Below the pieces are notes generated by a model that was not told the origin of the DNA, did no database searches, and saw only the letters and a program-made list of their open reading frames with translations. The translations under genes and the position numbers were made by a program. From positions 1-64,000 of the forward strand of contig WGNJ01000009.1 of the NCBI GenBank assembly GCA_016124635.1: a stretch of DNA of 64,000 nucleotides, read 5' to 3'. Positions 56,051-64,000 of this stretch are shown here, piece by piece; positions within the stretch are counted from its first letter, which is position 1; each line of letters starts with the position of its first letter. The stretch comes from Alphaproteobacteria bacterium (GTDB taxonomy: Bacteria; Pseudomonadota; Alphaproteobacteria; Micropepsales; Micropepsaceae).

Positions 56051-56689
56051 TTAGATCGGCCGTTCGGCGCGCAGCAGTCCCTTCGCCATCGCCTGAACCG
56101 CGTCCGGGTTCGCGGTCTTCCAGGCCTGCCACGCGTCTCGCGTGATGCTGTAAAGGTGAAGATCGATCATCGTGCCGTCGGCCTGCGATTTCGTGTGCGC
56201 CTTGAGCGTCTGATTGAGCGTCCAGCCCGTCTTCTCGAGATAGCCGATGATCGGTTTGTTTGTGGCGAGCGCCGTCGCCGTCATGACCTTGAGCCCACGC
56301 GTCTCGAAGAAATACTCGCGGAACGGCAGCGTGACCTCCATCATGAGGCCCTTGGTGCGATAGGCCGCCTCGCCGACGACCGTATTCACCAGGTAGCGGC
56401 CGATCCGCGGCTCGATATGCACCGTGAAGAGACCGACGAGCAAACCGTTCGCCTTGTCGAAGATGCCGAGCAGAAGACGCGAGGATTGATCGAAGGATTT
56501 GACGTAGCCGATCATGTCGGCCTTCGTCCGGTTCTGCGCCGGCAAATTGAGCGCACCGCGGATATCGTCCTGCCCGAACCACGATACGAAGCGGTCGGTG
56601 ACGTCGTCGGGCGTGAGCGTTCGGATCGTCAAATTCGGCGCTTCGATCACGACGGGGTCGGCCGGTTCGAGGGCGCGTGCAACGGTCAT
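56051..56689 (-). CDS. GNAT-family N-acetyltransferase
   Basis: A 212-residue acetyltransferase of the RimJ/RimL-like group. The opening strand is LTIRTLTPDDVTDRFVSWF, the acetyl-CoA pocket is indicated by VVGEAAYRTKGLMMEVTL in place of the canonical Q/RxxGxG/A, and ATALATNKPIIGYLEKTGW is the usual C-terminal helix-strand. Substrate unknown. It is divergent from ecm across 138 bp. Confidence 0.82.
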   Translation of the reverse strand: MTVARALEPADPVVIEAPNLTIRTLTPDDVTDRFVSWFGQDDIRGALNLPAQNRTKADMIGYVKSFDQSSRLLLGIFDKANGLLVGLFTVHIEPRIGRYLVNTVVGEAAYRTKGLMMEVTLPFREYFFETRGLKVMTATALATNKPIIGYLEKTGWTLNQTLKAHTKSQADGTMIDLHLYSITRDAWQAWKTANPDAVQAMAKGLLRAERPI

Positions 56690-56767
56690 ATGATTCGTCC
56701 TCCGTTCGACGACGCTACGCGGGCCGCCGGTACTCGCAAGGCGCATTAACCCCTTCGCGCAGCTTTG

Positions 56768-56814
56768 TTGCACAACCGAGTGCCATACGGTTAGATCGTT
56801 GCTGCGGCGCAGCA
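56768..56814 (+). promoter_or_regulatory. Candidate promoter and palindrome upstream of ecm
   Basis: TTGCAC (56768-56773), a 17-base spacer and TTAGAT (56791-56796) form a plausible promoter. The predicted start falls inside the palindrome TGCTGCG-G-CGCAGCA (56800-56814), 14 bp before the ATG at 56828. Its core TTGCTGCGnCGCA recurs upstream of ccr at 43143. It could be an operator or a leader hairpin. Confidence 0.4.
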
Positions 56815-56827
56815 GAGAACCCTGTCG

Positions 56828-58786
56828 ATGGCTGACAAACCTTGGATCTTCCGCACCTATGCCGGTCATTCGACGGCCAAGGCATCGAACGCGCTCTACC
56901 GCGAGAATTTAAGCCGCGGCCAGACGGGCCTTTCGGTTGCCTTCGATCTACCGACGCAGACCGGCTACGACAGCGACGATCCGAAAGCCAAGGGTGAGGT
57001 CGGCAAAGTCGGCGTGCCGGTCGCCCATCTCGGCGACATGCGCATGCTCTTCGACGGCATTCCGCTTTCGGGCATGAACACGTCGATGACGATCAACGCG
57101 ACCGCGCCGTGGCTGCTCGCGCTTTACATCGCCGTCGCCGAGGAGCAAGGCGCGGCACGCGCCACGCTGCAAGGCACGACGCAGAACGACATTATCAAGG
57201 AATATCTCGCGCGCGGCACCTACATCTTCCCGCCGACGCCGTCCTTGCGCCTGACGGCGGACACGATCGCCTTCACCTATCGCGAGCTGCCGAAATGGAA
57301 TCCGGTGAATGTGTGCTCGTACCACCTGCAGGAAGCGGGCGCGACGCCGGTGCAGGAGCTGAGCTACGCACTCGCCAGCGCAATCGCAATTCTCGACGCC
57401 GTGAAGAACGGTGGCCAGGTTCCCGCGAGCGACATCGGCAGAGTCTTCGGACGCATCTCTTTCTTCGTCAACGCCGGCATCCGCTTCGTGACGGAGATGT
57501 GCAAGATGCGCGCCTTCGCCGAACTCTGGGATGAGATCGGCCGCACGCGTTACGGCGTGACGGAAGCGAAGAACTTGCTCTTCCGTTATGGCGTGCAGGT
57601 GAACTCGCTGGGTCTGACCGAACAACAGCCGGAGAACAACGTCTACCGCATCTTGCTCGAGATGCTCGCCGTGACGCTGTCGAAAAACGCGCGGGCGCGC
57701 TCTGTGCAGCTACCGGCATGGAACGAGGCGCTCGGCCTCCCGCGTCCCTGGGATCAGCAATGGTCGTTGCGCGCGCAACAGATTCTGGCGCTTGAGACCG
57801 ATCTGCTCGAATTCCCCGACCTCTTCGACGGCTCGCCGGTGATTGCAGCCAAGGTCGAGGAGCTGAAGCGCGAGGCGCGCACGGAGCTCTCGCGGATCGA
57901 CGAAATGGGCGGTGCGCTCAAGGCGGTCGAGACGGGTTATTTGAAGGAGCGTCTTGTCGAGGCGAATGCGATGCGCGTCGCCGCGATCGAAAGCGGCGAC
58001 CAGAAGGTCATCGGCGTCAACGCTTATCAGGAGAGCGCGGAGTCGGGTCTCGCGTCCGGCGAAGCTGCGGTCGTAACCGTTGATGCGCGCGCCGAGCGCG
58101 ATCAGATCGAGCGCCTCAATGCATGGCGCGCCAAGCGCGACGGCAAAGCCGTCGAGAAGGCGCTGGCCGACCTGAGTGAGGCCGCGCGCGGCAAGACGAA
58201 CATCATGCCGGCTTCGATTGCCGCGGCCAAAGCCGGCGTCACGACCGGAGAATGGGCGGGCACGCTACGCGCCGCCTTCGGCGAATATCGCGCGCCGACC
58301 GGCGTCGCCTCGAACCCGCGCCTGTCAAACGATGAGACCATCGGTGCCCTGCGCGAGAAGACAAAGGCGTTGGCCAAGCGGCTCGGACGCGCGCCAGCGT
58401 TGCTCGTCGCCAAGCCCGGCCTCGACGGCCACTCGAACGGGGCCGAGCAGATCGCGAGCCGTGCGCGCGACGTGGGCTTCGCGGTCGTCTACGAAGGCAT
58501 CCGTTTGACGCCGGCGGAAATCGCCGCCCAAGCGCGCGAGAAAAAGCCGCACGTCATCGGTCTCTCGATCCTCTCCGGCAGCCACAAAGAGCTGGTGAAG
58601 GAGACGCTTGCCGAGCTTGCCAAGGCAGGCATCAAGGATACTCCGGTGATTGTGGGGGGGATTATTCCGCCCGAAGACGAAGCTGCATTGAAGAAGTCGG
58701 GCGTTGCGGGCGTCTATACGCCAAAGGACTTCAACCTCAACGCCATCATGGGCGATATGCTGGAGTTCGCCGCGCGCGATTCGTGA
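56828..58786 (+). CDS. ecm: (2R)-Ethylmalonyl-CoA mutase
   Basis: A 652-residue adenosylcobalamin-dependent mutase of the methylmalonyl-CoA mutase family. The N-terminal WIFRTYAGHSTAKASNALYR, GLSVAFDLPTQTGYDSD and NVCSYHLQEAGATP blocks are those of Ecm, which rearranges ethylmalonyl-CoA to methylsuccinyl-CoA. The C-terminal B12-binding domain carries DGHSNG at 533-538 (DxHxxG), LSILSGSH and VIVGGIIP. It works with Ccr and Mcd, encoded about 15-18 kb away. A small DUF1761 gene follows closely. The family is certain, Ecm rather than methylmalonyl mutase very likely. Confidence 0.93.
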   Translation: MADKPWIFRTYAGHSTAKASNALYRENLSRGQTGLSVAFDLPTQTGYDSDDPKAKGEVGKVGVPVAHLGDMRMLFDGIPLSGMNTSMTINATAPWLLALYIAVAEEQGAARATLQGTTQNDIIKEYLARGTYIFPPTPSLRLTADTIAFTYRELPKWNPVNVCSYHLQEAGATPVQELSYALASAIAILDAVKNGGQVPASDIGRVFGRISFFVNAGIRFVTEMCKMRAFAELWDEIGRTRYGVTEAKNLLFRYGVQVNSLGLTEQQPENNVYRILLEMLAVTLSKNARARSVQLPAWNEALGLPRPWDQQWSLRAQQILALETDLLEFPDLFDGSPVIAAKVEELKREARTELSRIDEMGGALKAVETGYLKERLVEANAMRVAAIESGDQKVIGVNAYQESAESGLASGEAAVVTVDARAERDQIERLNAWRAKRDGKAVEKALADLSEAARGKTNIMPASIAAAKAGVTTGEWAGTLRAAFGEYRAPTGVASNPRLSNDETIGALREKTKALAKRLGRAPALLVAKPGLDGHSNGAEQIASRARDVGFAVVYEGIRLTPAEIAAQAREKKPHVIGLSILSGSHKELVKETLAELAKAGIKDTPVIVGGIIPPEDEAALKKSGVAGVYTPKDFNLNAIMGDMLEFAARDS

Positions 58787-58818
58787 CGCGCGGGAAGAAC
58801 GAGCCTCAGGAGGGATCC

Positions 58819-59214
58819 ATGGGTATCAATTGGCTTGCGGCGATTGTCGCGGGATTGGTCGGCTTTGGCGTCGGCGGTTTGTGGTATTCGCCGCTGCTGT
58901 TCGCGAACACGTGGGCGAAGTTGATGCCGTTCGATCCCAAGGCGCCGGGCGGATATCCGATTCCGGTGGCCATGGGCGGCGCTGCGCTGTTGTCCGTACT
59001 CGCCGCGATCATCTTCGCGATCTTCTTGGGACCGAAGCCGTCCTTCGGTTTTGCCGTGGGCGCCGGTCTTGCGTGCGGCATCGGCTGGATCGGAACGTCG
59101 ATCTTCACCAACGGCCTCTTTCAGCGCGCGCCGGTCGAACTGATGCTGATCAACACCGGAAATCACGTCGTTCAATTCCTGGTCTTCGGAATCATTCTCG
59201 GCCTTTGGCACTAA
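58819..59214 (+). CDS. DUF1761 membrane protein
   Basis: A 131-residue protein with four TM helices and the DUF1761 pattern: INWLAAIVAGLVGFGVGGLWYSP at the start, and the ending NHVVQFLVFGIILGLW. An AGGAGGG site lies five bases before the ATG at 58819; an ATG at 58783 in the same frame would overlap ecm and lacks a site. Function unknown. It follows ecm by 32 bp and is followed by a strong hairpin. Confidence 0.85.
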   Translation: MGINWLAAIVAGLVGFGVGGLWYSPLLFANTWAKLMPFDPKAPGGYPIPVAMGGAALLSVLAAIIFAIFLGPKPSFGFAVGAGLACGIGWIGTSIFTNGLFQRAPVELMLINTGNHVVQFLVFGIILGLWH

Positions 59215-59222
59215 AGGCTCGA

Positions 59223-59265
59223 CGCGGCTTTCCGCCCTCGCCGAGGAGCAAGGGCGGAAACCGCG
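59223..59265 (+). terminator. Strong hairpin after ecm-DUF1761
   Basis: CGCGG(c)TTTCCGCCCT (59223-59238) pairs with AGGGCGGAAACCGCG (59251-59265) apart from one bulged base, a 15-bp stem with a 12-base loop. It begins eight bases after the DUF1761 stop. No U-run follows, so it may be a Rho-independent terminator of the U-poor type or a 3'-protecting stem. Confidence 0.55.
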
Positions 59266-59285
59266 CGACTGCGACACGTCCCCGC

Positions 59286-59299
59286 TTGATCCTGATCAA
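59286..59299 (+). promoter_or_regulatory. FNR/FixK-type box
   Basis: TTGAT-CCTG-ATCAA is a perfect match to the FNR/FixK consensus TTGAT-N4-ATCAA. It lies 65 bp before the monooxygenase ATG. A TAACCT at 59321-59326 and a start near 59333 would place the box centre at about -40.5, the position of class II activation. It suggests oxygen- or redox-dependent expression of the downstream gene. Confidence 0.65.
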
Positions 59300-59364
59300 T
59301 GCAGGCTTGCCTGCTCTGCCTAACCTTGCTCGATCGAGAAATTTCATGATCGGGCAGGAAGACA

Positions 59365-60900
59365 ATGGGCGAGGCAGCGTTTCCGCGGAAAGCGGTGAAG
59401 ACTGAGCACTTTGACGTCGTCATCGTCGGCGCCGGGATTTCCGGTGTCGGCGCCGCGTATCACTTGACGAAGCAATCGCCCGACAGGAGCTTTGTCGTGC
59501 TCGAAGCGCTCGAGAGCTTCGGCGGCACCTGGCTGATGCACAAATATCCGGGCATCCGCTCCGACAGCGATCTCTACACTTTCGGTTATCGCTTCAAGCC
59601 GTGGGTCGGTCCGCCGATTGCGACGGCCGAAGAGATTCGCACCTACATGAACGAGGTGATCGAAGAAAACGATCTCGCGCGCCACATTCGCTATCAGCAC
59701 AAGATCGCCACCGCGCGCTGGTCGAGCGAGCAAAATCTCTGGACGCTTGAAGGCGTGCGCACGGATACGAACGAGCCCGTACGCTTCACCGCGAACTTCT
59801 TGTGGATGTGTCAGGGCTATTATCGCCACGCCGAGGGTTATACGCCCGAATGGCCCGGCATGGATCGCTACAAGGGCCGCATCGTTCATCCGCAAACCTG
59901 GCCTGAGGACCTCGACTACAAGGGCAAGAAGGTCATCGTCATCGGTTCGGGCGCCACGACCGCGACTGTTGTTCCGGCGATCGCGCCGGATTGCGAGCAC
60001 GTCACCGTCGTGCAGCGTTCGCCGACTTACTTCATCCCGGCGCGCAACGAGAACGATCTCGCCAACGTGCTGCGTGAGCTCAAGATCGACGAGACCTGGA
60101 TCCACGAGATCGTTCGCCGCAAAGCGCTGCACGATCAGGCGCTCTTCACCAAGCGCTCGTTCACCGAGCCCGAAGTCGTGAAGCAGGAGCTGCTCGGTGG
60201 CGTCGCGCTCTTTGTCGGCGAAGACGAGGTGAAGAAGAACTTCACGCCCACCTATCGCCCGTGGCGTCAGCGCATCGCCTTCGTGCCCGACGGCGATCTC
60301 TTCCAGGGCATCAAAGCCGGCAAGGCGAGTGTCGTGACCGACGAGATCGAGACCTTCACCGAGAAGGGCTTGCGCCTGAAGTCGGGCAAGGAGATCGAAG
60401 GCGATATCATCGTCACGGCGACCGGATTCAATCTGAGCGTTTTGGGCGATATCGACTTCGTTGTCGACGGCAAGAAGGTCGACTTCGCGGATACGGTCAC
60501 CTATCGCGGCATGATGTTTACGGGCGTGCCAAACATGGTCTGGGTGTTCGGCTACTTCCGCGCGAGCTGGACGTTGCGCGTCGATCTGCTCGGCGATTTT
60601 GTTTGCCGCTTGCTCAATCACATGAAGAAGAAGGGCGCTCGCCGCGTGGAGGTGAAGCTGCGGCCGGAAGACAAGGGCATGAAGCTGCTGCCGTGGATCG
60701 ATCCGGAGAATTTCAACCCGGGCTATCTGATGCGCTCCATGCACCTTCTCCCCAAACGCGGCGACAAGCCGGAGTGGCAACACACGCAGGACTATTGGGC
60801 CGAGAAGGATCAGCTGCCGGCGATCGATCTCGACGGCGCCGAATTCCACTACGGCTACGATCACGCTGCGAAGGTCAGGCCGAGAGCCACGGCGGCCTGA
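59365..60900 (+). CDS. Baeyer-Villiger-type flavin monooxygenase
   Basis: A 511-residue FAD/NADPH monooxygenase. The FAD motif is VVIVGAGISGVGAAYHL near residue 18, and the NADPH motif VIVIGSGATTATVV near 192. Between them lies YKGRIVHPQTWP, close to the BVMO fingerprint FxGxxxHxxxWP with Tyr for Phe. The ATG-containing motif VTATGFN is also present. Class B flavoprotein monooxygenases insert oxygen next to ketones or oxidise N/S atoms; the substrate is unknown. Unusually, an FNR/FixK-type site precedes it, although the enzyme consumes oxygen. Confidence 0.88.
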   Translation: MGEAAFPRKAVKTEHFDVVIVGAGISGVGAAYHLTKQSPDRSFVVLEALESFGGTWLMHKYPGIRSDSDLYTFGYRFKPWVGPPIATAEEIRTYMNEVIEENDLARHIRYQHKIATARWSSEQNLWTLEGVRTDTNEPVRFTANFLWMCQGYYRHAEGYTPEWPGMDRYKGRIVHPQTWPEDLDYKGKKVIVIGSGATTATVVPAIAPDCEHVTVVQRSPTYFIPARNENDLANVLRELKIDETWIHEIVRRKALHDQALFTKRSFTEPEVVKQELLGGVALFVGEDEVKKNFTPTYRPWRQRIAFVPDGDLFQGIKAGKASVVTDEIETFTEKGLRLKSGKEIEGDIIVTATGFNLSVLGDIDFVVDGKKVDFADTVTYRGMMFTGVPNMVWVFGYFRASWTLRVDLLGDFVCRLLNHMKKKGARRVEVKLRPEDKGMKLLPWIDPENFNPGYLMRSMHLLPKRGDKPEWQHTQDYWAEKDQLPAIDLDGAEFHYGYDHAAKVRPRATAA

Positions 60901-60934
60901 GCGCAAAGGGATACCCTCGAAACACGAGGGCAGG

Positions 60935-60987
60935 AGTGGGCGCTTGCTGCCATGAACCGGGGCATGGACGAGGCAGCGGCGCCCACT
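60935..60987. repeat. Large inverted repeat after the monooxygenase gene
   Basis: AGTGGGCGC (60935-60943) pairs with GCGCCCACT (60979-60987), and GCTGCC (60946-60951) with GGCAGC (60972-60977), with a 20-base loop. Thirty-four bases past the stop codon, it probably ends the monooxygenase transcript. The AT-rich stretch after it (60990-61035) should hold the promoter of the YhfC-like gene. Confidence 0.5.
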
Positions 60988-61071
60988 CAACTCTCGCAAT
61001 AATTTGCTAATTGCCTAAATAACAAAATTACGGTAGTGATGCCCCCGACCCGCTGGGGAGGGTTTACGCGC

Positions 61072-61851
61072 ATGATCAGCAATGAAGCCGTCGCCGGGCT
61101 GGCCACTTCAGCCTTGGTCGCGACGCTGCTGCCGTTCCTCGTCTTTTTCGCGCTTCGCAAGCGCTTCGATCTGCGCCTTCGCAACGTACTCATCGGCGTC
61201 GGTGTTTTCGTCGTCATGGTCGTCGTGCTCGAAGCGGCGATGCACGCTTATCTTCTCAAGTTCAATCCGGTGACGAAGGCCTGGTTCGACGCCAACGCTT
61301 GGGGCTTCGTCGTCTACGGCGCCGCGGCCGCGGCATTGTTCGAAGAGACGGGCCGCTATGTTGCCATGCGCTTCTTGGCAAAGCGCGTTCCCGGCAGCGG
61401 TACGCCGCTCGCTTACGGCATCGGCCATGGCGGCGCTGAGGCTGTCCTCATCGGTCTCAACATCGGCGTCATTGCGGTCCTCGGTTTCCTGATCTCGACA
61501 GGTCAAGCCGACAGCCTGAACCTTGGTGCAGCCGCGACGGAGCAAATCCGCAAAGCCTTGACCGGCGCGTCGTTTGGTGCGGCGATGCTCGGTGGCATCG
61601 AACGCGTCTCCGCTTTGATCTTGCAAATCGGCTTGTCGCTGATCGTTTGGCAGGCCGTGGCTTCGCGGCGGATCGTCTTCTACTTTGCCGCCGTCGCCTT
61701 CCATTTCGCCTTCGACCTGCCGGCCGCCATGGTGCAGCGTCACCTGCTCCCGCTCACGGGAGTCGATATCGAAGTCGGCTACGGCACGCTGGCGCTGATC
61801 GTTCTGGCCGGTATCTGGGCCTTCGCGCCGCGCGCCCAAGTCGCGGCCTGA
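61072..61851 (+). CDS. YhfC-family intramembrane protease-like protein
   Basis: A 259-residue membrane protein with seven or eight TM helices. The marker motifs are FEETGRYVAMR (Glu-Glu), GIGHGGAEAVLIG and HFAFDLPAA, the EExxR..., HGGxE and HxxxD pattern of YhfC/CAAX-type (glutamic) intramembrane proteases. Substrates are unknown. The start was set at MISNEAVAG, with GGGAGGG about 11 bases upstream; an ATG at 61036 would add 12 residues. It stands alone. Confidence 0.8.
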   Translation: MISNEAVAGLATSALVATLLPFLVFFALRKRFDLRLRNVLIGVGVFVVMVVVLEAAMHAYLLKFNPVTKAWFDANAWGFVVYGAAAAALFEETGRYVAMRFLAKRVPGSGTPLAYGIGHGGAEAVLIGLNIGVIAVLGFLISTGQADSLNLGAAATEQIRKALTGASFGAAMLGGIERVSALILQIGLSLIVWQAVASRRIVFYFAAVAFHFAFDLPAAMVQRHLLPLTGVDIEVGYGTLALIVLAGIWAFAPRAQVAA

Positions 61852-61854
61852 TCG

Positions 61855-62829
61855 TTACGCAGCCGAGGCGATCAGCTCGCTGAATTTGGCCAGATCGATA
61901 TTGCCGCCGGAGACAACGCAAACGATCGGCCCATCGCCGAGCTTGCCTTGCAGCGCCGCGGCGAGCGGCAACGCACCGGCGCCTTCGGAGATCACGCGCG
62001 CTTTCTCCGCCATCAGCCGCATCGCCTTTTTGGTTTCTTCGAGCGTCACGACGAAGTAGCCGTCGACGAGACCGTTCATGCGCTCCCACATGCGTGGAAA
62101 CATGCTCTGTCCGCCCGCCCCGTCGACGAACGAGAGCTCCCATGCAGTGAATTTCTGCGGCGAGCCCATTTTGTGCGAAAGCGCCGCTGGCGCTGCGGTC
62201 TCGGGCTCGGCCCCATACACTTTGACCGAAGGCTTGAGCGCCTTGACCGCGCTCGCAACGCCCGTGATCAGCCCGCCGCCGCCGATCCCGCAGATGATCG
62301 CCGTCGTGTTCGGCTCGTCTTCGAGAATCTCGAGACCCATCGTTCCGTGGCCGGCGATGAAGTTGTCGTCGTCGAAGGGATGCACGAACGTCCCTTCGGC
62401 GCCGGGATAGGAGCGATCGTCGAGCGCCTTCCATGCCTGATCATAGGTAACCGGCAGTAGCTTCGCGCCGAGCGCGCGCATCCGATCGAGCTTCGCTTGC
62501 GGCGCCGTCTCGATCGCAACCACCGTGCAGGGCACGCCGAATGCCCGCGCCGCGTAGGCGACGCCTTGCCCCGCGTTGCCGGCGCTGATCGTCCACACAC
62601 CGCGTTTGCGCTCGGCGTCCGAGAGCATCGCAACCGCATTCGCCGCCCCGCGCAATTTGTATGCATTGATCGGCTGGAGGTTTTCGAGCTTAAGCCGGAT
62701 GTCGGGCGATCCGGCCGGAAGCTGCAGCTTCACCAGCGGCGTCCGCACGATCGTCGATGCGATACGCTCGCGCGCTGCTCTGATCTCGTCGAGCTTGATC
62801 GGTCGAATGGGGTCCAGCTTGGCGCTCAT
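61855..62829 (-). CDS. Serine/threonine dehydratase family PLP enzyme
   Basis: A 324-residue fold-type II PLP enzyme. The PLP Lys lies in INAYKLRGAANAV, the phosphate loop is CGIGGGGLITG, and the substrate-contact SAGNAGQGVAYAA matches SxGNxGQ. The C-terminal VVSGGNIDLAKF is typical of threonine dehydratases without an ACT domain (biosynthetic regulation absent), so catabolic deamination of threonine or serine, or a racemase-like role, is likely. It lies five bases after the stop of the neighbouring LLM gene start side, on the same strand. Confidence 0.87.
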   Translation of the reverse strand: MSAKLDPIRPIKLDEIRAARERIASTIVRTPLVKLQLPAGSPDIRLKLENLQPINAYKLRGAANAVAMLSDAERKRGVWTISAGNAGQGVAYAARAFGVPCTVVAIETAPQAKLDRMRALGAKLLPVTYDQAWKALDDRSYPGAEGTFVHPFDDDNFIAGHGTMGLEILEDEPNTTAIICGIGGGGLITGVASAVKALKPSVKVYGAEPETAAPAALSHKMGSPQKFTAWELSFVDGAGGQSMFPRMWERMNGLVDGYFVVTLEETKKAMRLMAEKARVISEGAGALPLAAALQGKLGDGPIVCVVSGGNIDLAKFSELIASAA

Positions 62830-62834
62830 CGTTC

Positions 62835-64000
62835 TTAAGCTCGCCCGCGCGCCATTGCCGTCTCGAGCTTTTCCTTCTCTGGGTCGGGCTCGACGTCAGG
62901 TAGTTCGATCTCGCCCGCCAGCACGCGCTTCTTCCATGCCTGGTGCTCGGGCTCGCGCGCCTGGAACTCGGGCATCACCTCCTTGGCGAACAGCTCCAGA
63001 GAGGAGCAGATATCTTCATGTGTGTTCTTGCCCGCTTGATTGAGCAGGATCACCTGGTCGATATGCGAATCCTCGAACGCGGCGAGCCGCTTGCGCAACG
63101 TTTCCGGCGAACCGATGAGCCCGCCTGTCGCCACCTTCTGGCCTTCAGGCGTTTTCTTGAACTTCTGGTATTCCTCCCAGAGATTGACCGTGCCCGGCGC
63201 CACCGGTCCGTGCGCGTTGTAGAAGCGCAGCGCGAACGCGAAGAACGTCCAACCCTCTGCCTTCTTCTGCGCCTCCTCGTCGGTCGGCGAGCACATGAAG
63301 CCGGAGACGAGCGCGATGTTCGGATTGGTCTTGTAGTCGCAAAGCTTCTGCAGTCTCTTCACATACGAGTTGTAGTAGACGCCGACCCACTTGTGCGCCA
63401 TGTCCGCCGAGAGGAATTGGAAGCCGAGCGCGCCCATGCCGCGCATCCCGGCCATGCGAATTGTCTCAAGCTGCGAGCACGCGACCCACAGCGGCGGATG
63501 CGGCTTTTGACGCGACTTCGGAATGACGTTGCGCAGCGGAAACTTGAACCACTCGCCTTCGTATTCCCACCCCTCGCTCCAAAACATCGGCAGGCAGCAC
63601 TTGACGGCATCCTCCCAGATGCTGCGCTTGTCGCGAAAGCGCCGGTCGAACGGATGCAGCTCCGTCACCGATGCAGCCTCGCCGATTCCGAATTCGACAC
63701 GGCCATGTGACAGCAGATCGAGAGTCGACACGCGTTCGGCGACGCGCGCCGGATGGTTCGTCGTCAGTTGGATGATGCCGTGACCGAGGCGGATGTTCTT
63801 GGTGCGCTGGCTCGCCGCCGCGAGAAAGACCTCGGGTGCCGACGAGTGAGAATATTCCTCGAGGAAGTGATGCTCGACTTCCCACGCGAAATCGTAGCCG
63901 AGCTTATCCGCAAGCTCAATCTGCGCGAGCGAGTTTTGCAGCAACCGGTATTCCGAATCCTCGGCCCACGGCCGCGGCAATTGATGTTCGTAGAAGATGC
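62835..64000 (-). CDS. LLM-class flavin-dependent oxidoreductase (5' end beyond window)
   Basis: At least 388 residues of a luciferase-like monooxygenase fold. The frame continues past the right edge: the bases before the first marked codon read IFYEHQLPRPWAED, matching the family N-terminus (MK..FYEHQLPRPW), so the true ATG lies a few codons outside. Family blocks include WEVEHHFLEEYSHSSAPEVFL, NIRLGHGIIQLTTNHP and GRVEFGIGEA. It uses FMNH2 or F420 to act on an unknown substrate. The dehydratase gene begins six bases after its stop, suggesting one operon. Confidence 0.9.
   Translation of the reverse strand, partial: IFYEHQLPRPWAEDSEYRLLQNSLAQIELADKLGYDFAWEVEHHFLEEYSHSSAPEVFLAAASQRTKNIRLGHGIIQLTTNHPARVAERVSTLDLLSHGRVEFGIGEAASVTELHPFDRRFRDKRSIWEDAVKCCLPMFWSEGWEYEGEWFKFPLRNVIPKSRQKPHPPLWVACSQLETIRMAGMRGMGALGFQFLSADMAHKWVGVYYNSYVKRLQKLCDYKTNPNIALVSGFMCSPTDEEAQKKAEGWTFFAFALRFYNAHGPVAPGTVNLWEEYQKFKKTPEGQKVATGGLIGSPETLRKRLAAFEDSHIDQVILLNQAGKNTHEDICSSLELFAKEVMPEFQAREPEHQAWKKRVLAGEIELPDVEPDPEKEKLETAMARGRA

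Overview
The window looks like a chromosomal segment of a high-GC alphaproteobacterium, most likely of the order Hyphomicrobiales (Rhizobiales). The basis is the gene set and gene order: ftsE-ftsX, an hpt gene followed by a CpdR-like receiver, argH-lptM-lysA beside a TIGR02302/DUF4175 protein, tlpA divergent from argH, an etfB-etfA-hbd block, an OlsB-type ornithine-lipid acyltransferase, class II NrdJ, and ethylmalonyl-CoA pathway enzymes. I saw no rRNA, tRNA, CRISPR array or transposase. Genus level cannot be fixed from the sequence alone.

Layout. 1-5.3 kb: tail of a hybrid kinase (receiver domain), two divergent AmpG-type permeases, OlsB and a methyltransferase. 5.3-9.4 kb: amino-acid biosynthesis, metX-metW divergent from hisC-tyrA. 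9.4-16.8 kb: a DUF2125 protein, the B12-dependent ribonucleotide reductase, and an envelope/division block (plsC, ydcF-like, gmhB-like HAD, ftsX, ftsE). 16.9-18.5 kb: zinc-ribbon DUF3426 protein, hpt, CpdR-like regulator. 18.7-20.7 kb: an orphan membrane-anchored coiled-coil protein in a gene-poor islet. 20.7-31.6 kb: HdeD, a LysR/SDR pair, DUF4175, lysA, lptM, argH, tlpA, an oxidoreductase/VOC pair and a secreted protein. 31.7-38.7 kb: hbd, etfA, etfB, rhomboid protease, YbjN-like protein, PduO-type cobalamin adenosyltransferase, a HIG1-like twin-TM protein, a second YdcF protein and a repeat element.

38.7-47.5 kb mixes metabolism (mcd, exoD, ccr) with an accessory stretch rich in palindromic repeats. 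It holds a two-gene cytosolic plus four-TM module whose order and layout resemble the lambda RexA/RexB abortive-infection pair, a zinc-finger protein coupled to a RepA-like ATPase, and a small P-loop kinase. 47.5-56.7 kb is a run of small secreted, regulatory and redox genes: CigR-like protein, beta-propeller, HTH/TPR regulator, DUF899, nuclease, DUF1684, a LysR/alcohol dehydrogenase pair, DUF1330, outer-membrane barrel and GNAT. 56.8-64 kb: ecm, DUF1761, a Baeyer-Villiger-type monooxygenase preceded by a perfect FNR/FixK-type box, a YhfC-like intramembrane protease, a serine/threonine dehydratase and a partial LLM flavin oxidoreductase.

Functional threads. Ccr, Mcd and Ecm are three signature enzymes of the ethylmalonyl-CoA pathway for acetyl-CoA assimilation; EtfAB is the expected electron acceptor for Mcd, and Hbd fits acetoacetyl-CoA/PHB metabolism. 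Ecm and NrdJ both need adenosylcobalamin, which the PduO-type adenosyltransferase would supply. The strongest candidate for an undescribed system is the RexAB-like pair at 43.4-44.8 kb; second is the coiled-coil membrane protein at 18.7-20.3 kb.
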